A stretch of DNA of 64,000 nt from Mesocentrotus franciscanus. Lineage: Eukaryota > Echinodermata > Echinoidea > Camarodonta > Strongylocentrotidae. The stretch covers positions 26,993,828 to 27,057,827 of the forward strand of contig CP137686.1 of assembly GCA_037976565.1 (NCBI GenBank). The letters run 5' to 3'. The notes beneath the pieces are model-generated. The model did no database searches, was not told the DNA's origin, and saw only the letters and a program-made list of their open reading frames with translations. The position numbers and the translations under genes were made by a program. Positions 23,042 to 34,400 of this stretch are shown here, piece by piece. Each line of letters begins with the position of its first letter. The stretch's first letter is position 1.

Positions 23042-23755
23042 GGGTGTAGACGAACACAAAGACCATCATACAGAAACATAGAATTGTGGATTATTATCAT
23101 TATTTCCCTTAATTAAATTTTCAAAAAGTAGGCTAACTTCTGTGTAATTTGTGTATTTTTTTTCCAACGTGAGATTGCTACAAGGGGTTTCTAGATAAAT
23201 CCAATTAACAGTAGGTGATGAAAATAACTTTGTATTTATTTTGTGTTTTAAAAAAACTAAAAAAATAGCACTTCCAGATATGCACAGCCTTAATCAAACT
23301 CAAGGGGTTTTGTTTACGATGAAAGGATTCACCTGATTAAAATTAGTCGTCCACTATCAAAGCTATTTGTGAAAAGCTTTTGATCATTTTCATATCTCGA
23401 GGTATGTGTCTTTATTGGTTTAGTTTCATTTCTTTAACGCTGAAAACCCAGGAGCTTTCGGTGTCTCTGCCCATTTGGCCCCACTGGACCCAGCTACATG
23501 TACGCTCGCTTCGCTCTACTGGGACCCAAAACATTATGTTTCATTCCCCCTCCTCATCACAAAGTCCTTCACACGCCTTTGATCTAACAATGTATATGGT
23601 CTTAAAAGTTGTCAAATCGTTATCAATTTGTGTTAAAAGGAACCTCAAACCAAAGAATAAGTGTAGGTTTGCTGTCAGATGAGATGTATTTCTGCCTTTT
23701 GATGCACGATGTTCCTCAAGAAAACATACAAGATATGTATGAATTAAGATATTCT
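22266..23755 (+). repeat. 1.5-kb direct duplication, copy 2
   Basis: The partner of 20146-21649 with about 615 bp between copies. The flanking sequence on both sides differs from copy 1, so the breakpoints are sharp at AAAAAAGAAGAGCAG on the left and TTAAGATATTCT on the right. Confidence 0.95.
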
Positions 23756-24661
23756 TGGCATGATGTAATGGCTTTTTGCATGACATGGGCGCATCCATTT
23801 CTTGATTATGTGGCGTACCAGGCCAACCTATACATGTATCATACACCAAGCTTTAGTTGTAACTTCTTTTTAATTCAACAACACAACCTTTATTTTTCAA
23901 TAAGGGGAAAATTAAAGCTGAGAATGTAAAAATTATATTTCACGAAAAATATATAACAGGATTTTTGTTCAAACATTAAGAAAGAAATTCGCATACTTTT
24001 ATTTCAGAAATGTTATCAACACCGACGAAAACACAGTATATCAGAATTTCAAGAAATTGGATGCAAATTCTATCTCACTCCATCCATCTAACTATGGTAT
24101 ATGTGCTTCTTACTTGTCATCTGATGCGTGTTAAAATGTTGTAGTCTCCCGGATCGCCAGTAACTAAAAATCCTGTAAAAATATTTTTCGCTGTCATTGA
24201 CTAATATGTGCACCGCGGGATTTCAAAGGTATGGTATTTAGAAACTTTTCTTCATCGACACGGCCAATTATATCTGGAAGAACAACGTGCGACGCACAAT
24301 TGATTTATTTTTTTAAATCGTTGGTCTCTAATGACTGATGAGCGTTCCTTTCCGGCGGAAAATTGAAGAAAAAAGAATTTAGTCCTAGTGATGCAAAGTT
24401 TGGGGTGGGTCCTAGCTAAAGTCTATCAGGGATGAATATGAAATTGGGAAAGAGCTTCATTAAAGATACTATGTCCCTTTTGCAGCGAACATCAAATTCT
24501 GTAGAACTTTGCAGGAATTATGAATATGTCATGTATGTCCTATCTTCTAATATTCAAATTATGCAAGGAAACCCGTTTACTTGCTAGACTTCACTGTCAG
24601 ACACTATTGAGTGACTGACTAGCTTTTTTCATCTTTGGTAATAACATACATAAAATGAGCT
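23756..24661. other. Intergenic DNA, nothing recognised
   Basis: AT-rich single-copy-looking sequence with no coding or repeat signal that I can support. Confidence 0.4.
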
Positions 24662-24665
24662 TTAA

Positions 24666-25407
24666 CCCTAATAAGGCCGGGCTATTTGAGTTCTTAATAC
24701 GGCCGGGGGGCCATTATGGCCCCCCCCCCCTTAAGATCTCGGCCGTGAAATGCATGCATGTCAAGTGAAGTGTATAGAATACTATAGCAATTTCAATTTT
24801 TTGAAAAAATTACTCATTTGCATATTTATGGTAAATTATGCAAATAAGGTCAAAAAATTCATATTTTTACCTATAAATCATATATTCTTTTTCTTTTCCA
24901 CTACATATATTTGTTAGACCATTTGGAATAATAATACTAAAAAAAAATTTGGAAAGCTAGGTTATTTCTTATGTTATCTCTTGTTTTGATAATTTCTTAT
25001 GTAATTCATTGTTTTTTTAACTTATGTATTTTATTGTTTTTGTTGTTTTATTTCTAACTATAATCATTTCTAACTATAATTTAACTATTTTGACCCCCAA
25101 AACAAACACCTAAACTTTAAACAAGACCAAATAACCAATGTTTTATCTCTTTTTAGGAAAAATGATATTTCCATATGTTTTGTACACAAATCACGAAAAT
25201 GAGCGATTTTCGGGCCGACATGTAAAGACAAAAGGTCACGTGACTTTGTAACGGTAGGTCCGATTTTCAAAAAAATTGTTTTAAAAGATGCGCAAGACTC
25301 GAAAGAATAAAGTCATGAAGCGGCGGGGCGTCATCCGTATGCGTTCCCGAGCAATCAGAAAAATCGCGGAGGGGGGGGGGCCATGATGGCCCCCGGCCTT
25401 ATTAGGG
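24666..25407. mobile_element. Non-autonomous piggyBac-type element
   Basis: TTAA at 24662-24665 and 25408-25411 flanks a 742-bp element whose ends are CCCTAATAAGGCCGGG and its complement CCGGCCTTATTAGGG. TTAA target sites and termini beginning CCC are the piggyBac signature. Both ends also carry a subterminal GGGGGCCAT(T/G)ATGGCCCCC palindrome. There is no transposase frame. Confidence 0.85.
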
Positions 25408-25411
25408 TTAA

Positions 25412-26103
25412 AGGGTACATGAGCATTTGTCTACATCAATAACCCACTTCTTGTAATGGCCAAAATTAAACTGATTGAATCTTTGCGCAGCATAAAACGT
25501 ACGACCATTCGGTACAATGGTCTGAAAAATCAGACTATTACTTACTGGCTCTATAGCTCCTAAGTCGATTCGACAACTAATAGTCGTTATTTTCCCACTT
25601 AAAGACATTTTCAAGCCCCCTTTTTTTAGGGAAGTTCTAAATTAGTATTGTCTTTCAAATGCCGTTGAAATTTAACCTTTTCTTTTTTGGGGGCCTGCAA
25701 ATGGGACATAGTACCTATATTTGTTTGATTATTAAGTTATTGGTATTCATTGACAGGCTACCTATTGATACCAGGTACATGTATATTACATGTAGATGCT
25801 CTGTTTAAAAATACAGTCGAGACTGCCGAGCCACGAATTATATACTGCTCCTTGTCCTAAAAGTAAAGTGTGGCTAACGCTACTGGCTGCAGGCTACGCT
25901 ATGTGCAATCTGTACATCCAAGATTCCCATCTTGTCATTTCTAAATTTCTTTTACCGGATTTTTTCCCCCAACCTTTTAGTGTTCAGTTTGCTTTCCCTT
26001 TCTTATTCACTCTCTACAGTTCCATCCAAACATATTCAGCCTGTCAACTACTTTTCAATATATGCAAACAGTGATAGCCAGGAACTTACCTGTCATATAA
26101 ACA
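25412..26103. other. Intergenic DNA, nothing recognised
   Basis: No gene or repeat that I can support. Short open frames here have no domain features. Confidence 0.4.
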
Positions 26104-26111
26104 GGTCCTAC

Positions 26112-26311
26112 CAGGGGCGGATCCAGCCGGCGGCAAGGGAGGGGCCAGAGAAAGGGCCCAATTCGTGAGAAAATATGTAGATAATCGGGGAGGGGGGGGG
26201 GTAAGGAGCACTTTTGGGGGGCCCGATTCGTGAGAATTTATTTAGCGGCGAATCAGCCATCCGGTGAATAAGTAGGGGGGTATTTGTTTTTGCCCCCTGG
26301 ATCCGCCACCG
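26112..26311. mobile_element. Short hAT-type MITE (200 bp) with exact 8-bp target duplication
   Basis: The left end is CAGGGGCGGATCCAGCCGGC, identical to the start of the element at 15189, and the right end is GGATCCGCCACCG. GGTCCTAC at 26104-26111 is repeated at 26312-26319. Confidence 0.85.
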
Positions 26312-26395
26312 GGTCCTACAACTTGTGTATTGTATTTTTTTTTCTCTTGGGATATTCTGTTTCTGTATACTGTTCAAAATATATATCCCGTTCTC

Positions 26396-26755
26396 TGTAT
26401 CTCCGTCCCCCTTTCTCTCCCTCGAATGTCTCTCATTTTTCCCCTCTCCCCATGTATATCACTCCCTTCCCCCCCCCCCATGATACCACTCCCTCCCTCC
26501 CCTCCCCCTTCTCTCCCTCGCCCTCCCTCGCCCTCCCATCCCTCCCTCTCTCCCTCCCCTCCCTCGCTCCCTCGCTCCCTCCCCTCCTTCCCCTCCATCC
26601 TTCCCTATTGCCCCCTTTCTCCTTGTATATCACTCCCTCCCCATGATATCCCTCCCCTCCCTCCTTCCCCTCACTCCTCCTCCTCCCTCCTTCCCTCCTT
26701 CCCTCCCCTCCTCCCTCCCTCCCTCCCCTCCCTCCCTTCCTTGATCCCGTTGCTT
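26396..26755. repeat. Long polypyrimidine tract
   Basis: About 360 bp almost entirely C and T on the plus strand, built on CCCTCCCTC-like units. Long Pro/Ser/Leu frames and their Gly/Glu/Arg complements are artefacts. Confidence 0.9.
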
Positions 26756-27074
26756 CCGTCATGTCGTGATAAAATCAAAATGGCAATTGGAGCCCCGAGC
26801 AAAGAAACAAAGTAGACGAACGTGAAGGAGGGAGAGGGGTAGAAGAATATGAAAGAACAAAATAACATGAAAAGAAGAAGAAGAAGGAGATGAAGAAAGA
26901 ATATCACCTAGTTTATTTATTGGTTTGAAAGATTGGACCTGTGACAAAATGGATCATCGCCATCCAATTATTCATGAATCTGACTCTAAAGCTTTACTAA
27001 AGTAGAATAACGCAAAAAAAGAAGAAGAGGAAATTGGGAAAAAAATGGAAATATTCTTGAAAAAGGGACAGGTT

Positions 27075-27234
27075 GTGTACACGCACACCCACACAACCAC
27101 GCCCACACCACACCTTAACCCCCACACACACACGCACACCCACATAGCCACGCCCACACCCCACCCTAACCCACACACACGCGTACACCCACACAACCAC
27201 GCCACACCCCAACCCACACACGCACACACATATA
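27075..27234. repeat. CA-rich minisatellite
   Basis: Repeats of CACACCCACACAACCACGCC and close variants, with about 48-57 bp higher-order spacing over three units. Confidence 0.85.
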
Positions 27235-27709
27235 CAAACGGTGCTCTGACAATAATTGCTCCTGACTTTATGGTGTCAAAGTTGTAGGGTTAGGGGTTTT
27301 AGGGATACAGTCGAGTTTTAGGTTAGGTTAGGGGTTTTGATATAGGGTAAGGTATATTGTTGGGATCAGGGTTGACGATACAAATTTGGTTAGTGTTGAA
27401 GATTATTACGGAGCAATATCGTTGCAGGAGCATTTATATTATGGACATGTATTCCAACGATTAAATAGAAAAGGGAATCTGTTTCAGATGGTGCTTTTGA
27501 ATTGTGTAAGTTATCAAGTCATTGACTACAAAAATAGAAATCCTTACGAAAGAAAAGAGAAATTCTAAAGCTTTTTCACCTTTTGTGAATTGTGAAAAGT
27601 TACTTACCATGGAAAAGTATGAGGACAGCTAACACATTGACGTATTAAACTAATCTTGCAAAGGAAAAAATACACGGAAATGCCTTGATGAATGGAGTGG
27701 GTGGATTCT

Positions 27710-27873
27710 CCGGCCAGCGTTATTTTTTTCTGCGGCACAGATTGGGGTTAGGTGCGTGTTGAGCCTATGGGAAAGTTTAGGGTTAGGGTTAGGGTTAGGG
27801 TTAGGGTTAAATCAAGACCTCTTTTTTAAAAAAAGCCCCAATCTGTGCCGCAGAAAAAAATGACGCCTCCGGC
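27710..27873. mobile_element. Inverted-repeat element enclosing telomeric repeats
   Basis: 27710-27746 and 27836-27873 are inverted copies (core TTCTGCGGCACAGATTGGGG). The loop contains TTAGGG five times in tandem. It looks like a MITE or foldback element. No flanking target duplication is obvious. Confidence 0.75.
27777..27806 (+). repeat. Interstitial telomeric repeat (TTAGGG)5
   Basis: Five perfect TTAGGG units. Degenerate TTAGGG/TAGGGG-like text also occurs at 27283-27345, and AACCCT-like text at 41945-42030. Confidence 0.95.
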
Positions 27874-27924
27874 CACAAGCTATAGAACGAACTGTAAAGT
27901 ATATAGAAGTGGAAGCGGAAGATA

Positions 27925-28062
27925 GAAGAAGAAGAAGAAGAAGAAGAAGAAGAAGAAGAAGAAGAAGAAGAAGAAGAAGAAGAAGAAGAAAAAGAAGAAG
28001 AAGAAAAAGAAGAAGAAGAAGAAGAAAAAGAAGAAGAAGAAAAAGAAGAAGAAGAAGAAGAC
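27925..28062. repeat. GAA/TTC trinucleotide tract
   Basis: About 45 GAA triplets with four or five single-base A insertions, ending 336 bp before the receptor start codon. Polyarginine and poly-Ser/Phe frames over it are artefacts. Confidence 0.95.
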
Positions 28063-28398
28063 GAAGGGGGAAAAGTGTGTGTGTATGTGTGGGGGGGGGA
28101 TGAAAGAAAAAAAAGCTGACGACAAAAGCAAATCTCGTTCGACTTCAAAAGCCGGGACGCCCTCGCTTGACTGGAGCCATACTGCTCTGATCTTCCTCTG
28201 TACCAGTCACCTTTCTGCACTAGTTTCAAGCATTGATCGGCAGGTACAAGCTACTGACAGTGTCAAGCAAACTAATGATAGTTCCTAGCTCCTGATAATT
28301 GTGGAACCCAGCGTGCGGATAAGTTGTGTTTTGCTTTTGGAGGCAGTGATCGTCAGTACGCGGCCAATATAGCAAGCTAGCTGCAGTGGTATAGAATC

Positions 28399-28492
28399 AT
28401 GGTTTGTTTTGTTCGTCTCGTGTTTACCAATCTTTTTCTTGGAGTCTTGTTGTTGGGATTCAAGTCACATGGACAACTGACTTCTGTAACGA
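28399..28492 (+). CDS. Receptor exon 1: start codon and signal peptide
   Basis: ATG at 28399 has A at -3 and G at +4. It encodes MVCFVRLVFTNLFLGVLLLG, a hydrophobic signal peptide with likely cleavage near SHG/Q. The strong donor GTGAGT is at 28493. Phase 1 at the end matches the acceptor phase of the LDLa exon at 33212. Confidence 0.75.
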
Positions 28493-31400
28493 GTGAGTCC
28501 CTAATTTTATAACATTTTTTTCCAATTTTAATAATGGTTGAGTAATTTTAAAGAATGTGCCCATACGTCCCGTATAGTACCCAGCCAGATCAGATAAACC
28601 TACTATATATAGAGCAATACGATACTTGTACTTTAGTTGCACACTATAGGAGCCAAAAGAAACCCCTTTATTTATTTTTTTTGGCCGAAAAATACTGTTG
28701 TTGTCATGTATTTGACTGTAACGAGATATTTTATCTTCATCAAATCATTTGTCCATGGCAGTATGTGTGTAATTCTAAAAGTATGAGCCTGTATGTCCCG
28801 TACAGGATGTATGGAGTATGTACATACAGAGATAGGAGACTGCAAACTTGCAATTGATTGGACTTTTATTATGATCAGAAATGTTCGATTGTTATGCACG
28901 ACACGTTATGTGCATTACGTATATTGTGCGTTACCTACAAGATTAGCTGTAATTCTATTCCATCTGGTCTTTTTATTATTATTATTATGATCAGAAATGC
29001 ATGATTATTATGAACAAAATCAAGGAACCAGATCTAGAGCTGCCTGTAATTCTATTCCATATGGTGTTTTTATTATTATTATTATTATGATCAGAAATGT
29101 TCGATTGTTATGCACATAATCAAGGAACTAGAGCTACCTGTAATTCTATTCCATATGGTGTTTTTTATTATCATCATTATCATGATCAGAAATGTTCGAT
29201 TGTTATGCACATAATCAAGGAACTAGAGCTGCTGTAATTCTATTCCATATGGTGTTTTTTATTATGGCTTGTTTTATATGCTAAGGAGTATAAACAATGC
29301 ACCTGAGTGAGTGATTGAATAATTGTAAATACAATCCATGTACATGTATAGATGAATTTCTGGGGCAGGCAACATTCTGTAAGATTTTAGTTTTATGTTA
29401 AAAAGACAATGTTTTGCCTAACTTTTAACAAAAATCCACAAAGGCATAGACACCCTGTATATATTTAAAATGTAGGTTTATTTTGCTGAGACAATATTTA
29501 AAAGAATGTTGCGATAGATTGCACTTGTCTGCTCAAAACCAGAAGGGCATTTTATTCCTTAATTCTGAGTTAAAGGGGAAGTCCACCCTGATATTAAGTT
29601 GGTTTTAATAGAAGCAGAAAAATGCCGGAGAGAAACGGGCCAGTGAAAGTTTGAGCAAAAACCGATTAAAAATAAGATAGTTATTAATTTTTGAAGGTGC
29701 AATCAATCAAACACAAATTAGCATATCTGTGACGTATCTTGCGAGGTCCCTTCCCATTTGCCCTGTACTAAAAAACCTTTAAAAAACATATATTTCTCCT
29801 CAAGAACACTTTCAATCATACATTCACCCTAAATATAATTAACTGCAAATATGTTTTTATAAAACCCCAGTATAAAACAAATCTATTCCATCATCAATAA
29901 CTATGAAAATGAAATTTTATGAAATTTTCTGTACAGAGCAAATTGGAAAGGAGCTCGCAAGATAAATCACATTGTTGCCAAATTGTGTTCCACTGATGAC
30001 AACTTCATAACCTTCCTATTTTAAATCGGATATTGCTGAAACTGTCACTACTTATTTTTGGTCTTATTTTTCTGCTATTATTAAAACCAACTAAATACTA
30101 GGCCGGGTGGACTTCAGATATATAGCTGGAGGAGTAATTTTTGAACAAAATCTATTATAATAGTCTATTAATCTAATATCTCTCTAATTAACTTTTTAGA
30201 CTGTTATACATTTTATTTTTCAGCTACTATTATTGTGAAATTTAAGGTTATCACATAAAAAAGTATATATACTGTGATAAGTAATGGTGCAATGCTGATT
30301 AATTCATTTGAAGCAGAGAGAGTATTAACTTTTTTCTCACAGGTTCTTTTATTTCAACTATTGTGATCTGAAATTTTATTACAAATTTCTTTGAAAGGGC
30401 CGGTTTGAAATTTAATTCCAGTTTCCTTAATGAAAGAACTACATGGTAAACTCACAGCGAAAAATGAAAGTACTCTTTAGATCTGATACAAGGTGCAATA
30501 CTATACTATATTATAGCTGTAATTTCGGAATTATAATATTGAAGATATGCGGGTTTTTCTATTAATAGAGGTGTCGACTTTTTAACAATTAGCCTCACAT
30601 GTTGTGCACAACTTTGTCGGGAAGGGTATTGATTATCTTTCGTCATTTGCTGCCAAGTTGCCTGTACATTATCTAGCTACTCTGAACTTCTTGAAATATG
30701 CTGAAATGTTGCCCATCATGTGAAGGCGCACCGGGACCTTCGGAGGGGACACGACATATATGATATGACTTGGCACACTAATTAAGCACATCCTGTTCTT
30801 CAGGGGCGGCGATTTCTTTTCATGACCCGGGGGGGGGGGCGAAATGCGAGGGACGAGGGAGCAGTGGCGTAATGAGCAAACACGTTTGAGGGGGCAGGAA
30901 AAAAAAATCCGCATCACCAACACTCTGTTCCACGTTTTTCAAAGTGGGGGCTAAATAGGGGCAGATATTGCCTGTTGTATCGCTTTAAGATTGCGCGTAC
31001 CACACCGATTTTCAAAGGAAAAGAAAAGGCTCAAAAAATGAAAAAACAAATTATCGACCAATTTCGGTTGCTAGTCATATTCCTAAAATTATAGAAAAGG
31101 AAGTACAATTACAGTTACTTTCCTACCTCCAAAAACATGATATGATTAATGTCGATCAATTCGCCTTTCTTCCAAACCATTCAACTGTAACATGCTTATA
31201 TACATCTTGTAATAGACGATTTCTACGAAGCCTTAAATATGAAAGAAATGGTTGGTGCATGCTTTCTAGACATCTCTAAATGTTCTGATTGTGTTGACCA
31301 CGAGCTTCTCCTATTCAAACTTGAAAAATATGGAATAACTGAAAACAGGCTCATATGGTTCAAAAACTATTTAAGTAATAGGAAGCAAGTGGTATACTCC

Positions 31401-34400
31401 AAAGGAAAACTATCTGATATAAGAGAGTTTTCTATCGGGGTACCACAGGGCAGTGTCCTGGCCCCCATTTTGTTTCTTATATTCATAAATGATATATCTG
31501 AATGTATAACTGAAGGCGTCTGCAACATAATTGCTGATGATGTTGTAGTCATTGTTGCAGATAGTAAGTTAGATGATGTTACAAAGAAATTACAATTATT
31601 AATGCTCTAAATAATTGGTATGAACTCTAAATACTTCATAAAATCTATAAGATATTTAGGTACAGTGATTGATGAAAATTTGAAGTGGAATGTATATTTA
31701 AGAGACTTATGTAAATCTATTGCCTATAAAATTTATTCTCTAGGAAAGCTGAGTAAATTCTTAATTTCAGAACTACTGAACACCCTAAGTGTATAATCCA
31801 ACCCTGTATAGACTATGCAATCTCTGTATGGGGGAACTGCCCAGCCAGCTACAAGCTGCCCCTTCAGAGATTGCAGAAAAGAGCTAGATATGTAACAGGC
31901 AACACATTGATAAAAAAACTTTCCTGGCAAACTATTGATCACAGCCGTGATTATTTTCTGGCTATGCTTATGTTCAAATGTATAAGGGGCATTGCTCCAC
32001 CCCGCTTATCAAATAAAATATAAATGTATTTCGACGCCATGGCCTTAATACAAGAAATGCAAACTCTCTTAATGTAGTATTGCCCAAACCCAACGTGACC
32101 TCATTCAAACAATCTTTTAAGTATGCTGGAGCGGTTAATTGGAATAAGCTTCCCCATTATATCCAAAATGCCAATTCAGTAGACAGTTTTAAATACCAAT
32201 ATAAAAAATCTTCCTTCAATCGATAACATTTGTTCACTGCCGTTTCTCCTTACTACTACAACATTTTATGCAATAACTAACTAAAATGATTGCTAACCCT
32301 ATTAACTAGGAAATTACATTTACTTACATTACGTTGTAAATTTGATATCTATCTTATATAATTGTTTGGTCGAGGCCTATGCAGCTCCTAAGACATTTTG
32401 TGTTCTATTTTTAATTTTTATTTTATAATTGATTATACTACACTTGTCAATACATTTTTGTAGATCCACTTATCCATCGATGTATTCTTCCCCAAGATGT
32501 ATGCATTTTTTCTTCTTCCCCTCCTTCCGGTTTTCCCTAATTTTTTCTTTCCTATTTATGTTGTTTCTATTTTTACCGTTATAACTTTGTATAAAACTGC
32601 TATTTTCCTTGTAAATACTCCTGTTGTCAGTTCTTAAACTTGTATTTTCCTTCTTTATGCAGGATCATTATGCAAAACAGCCTGCGAGCTGATAAATGCT
32701 ATCCTGTCAAAAGATGTTTTAATAAATAAATAAATAAATAAATAAATGATAAATAACATTTCATTTCCCCTCCAAAGTTATATTTTCCCCTCGGCGTTTC
32801 GGGAAAATATAATCCGTTGGGAAAAAATATAACTCTATCGGGGAAGTGAAATGTTGTATTTAACCTCTAGGCAGGCAATATATGTATTATATGTTTTTTT
32901 GTTTTTTTTGCTCGTCATAATATGTAATACAAGGTTGATAATGATTTTGTCTCATTTACAACTGGTAGCCACATCAGGATCATGCGAGCCCCGAATTCAT
33001 CACCACCCCAGCATTGCAAGGTAACCATTCAATTCACCTGGGTCGTGAGAGACAAATGTAGGCAAAATACCTTATACAAGGACATGAAGAGTGTAAGCAC
33101 CTAGACAGAATCTTGTTTATTAAAGAGTCAAGAGTCTTTACCAATACATCACAGCAGTGCTCCATAACACAGATATAATTCGTTTCACGTTTAACTTACC
33201 TCATTTTACAGCGGATGAATTCGGTCTGATTACGACGCAACAACCTGAAGGGGGTTTTAGGTGCACCGGAAGTGATGTTAGCTATGACCGGGATGATCTC
33301 TGTGACGGAACAGCCATTTGTCCTCAAGCGGATGACGAATTTCTGTGTCGTAAGTTTTCTGTTCTTTTCTGTTTCAATTTTATTTTCTTCAGTCAAATCC
33401 TTGCAGGATCACCTGGGACACTAAACGTCTTGACCTACGTATAGACGTAGGGGAACCCGGGGCAAAGTGGAACGCGGGGCAAAGTAAAACACGCCCGGTA
33501 AATTTTTGTTTATGCTGCCGTCTATCTAAGTTCATGTGCCAATAACACTGCAACGAGGATGCATCGTTTTTGACCGGAGTTGCGCGAATACGTCAGATAC
33601 GTGTACTTTTTACGAAAAATATCCGTTTTTCATACATTAAAAACGATAATTAATATAAGTATATTATCTGCTAAAATACTGTTTTTATGCCGAATTATCA
33701 CGAAAGCCATATTAATGATGGATGGGCTTAATCTTAACTTTATACATCGTAGCACCGCTAATCATTGGCTCACGTCAAGTAATGCATATCTGTAAAGTTT
33801 CACTTGTTTGCGACAAAGTGGATGGGGCATAGTGCAATGTGTTACAAAGTGTTTTACTTTGCCCCGGACCTCCGGGGCAAAATGGATTTTTAATATTTTG
33901 TTCAAGTTCATAGTATTTGATAAAACTTATTATTTGAGAAACATTTTGAGTGTCATTTGTTAGTGGTAGTCCTAAGGTAAAAGTATAAACCAAATGTTTT
34001 GCTTTACTTTGCTTTGTAATCCTGTTCTGGTTGTTCCATTTTTGGGGTCCACTTTGCCCCGGGTTTCCCTACAAAGTCATGTATATACATGTACATGTAC
34101 ATAAACGTTTTAACGTCCCAAGGAGGTTTTGTGAACTTCTTTGGAATGCCCGATCCTTTAGAAATAGAAATCGTTATTGGGATATAAACGTTCTATAAAG
34201 ATTGTAACCCCCTGGACGTTTTTGTAAAATCTTGATAACGTTGTATGTGTGGTGGATCAGGGAATGTATTTGCTGAATTTTTATCAAGGTAGATATATAT
34301 TTTTGTGTAGCGTGGGTTTTATTGAGCGAGTGCTTATTGGAGAGGATATTATATCATTATCATCTTGCCTCTTGAACTGACAGTTTCATACTTTTCTTTA

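Noticed and set aside
26330..26815. Proline/serine-rich frames on both strands
   Set aside because: They are translations of a polypyrimidine tract.
27807..28229. Poly-Ser/Phe and poly-Arg frames
   Set aside because: They are translations of the GAA/TTC microsatellite.
32969..33020. Extra receptor exon before LDLa 1 (acceptor TGGTAG, donor GTAACC)
   Set aside because: In the frame needed to follow exon 1 it ends in phase 2 and hits a stop in the next exon. Exon 1 joins directly to 33212 in phase 1. It would need a further unseen exon or another donor.
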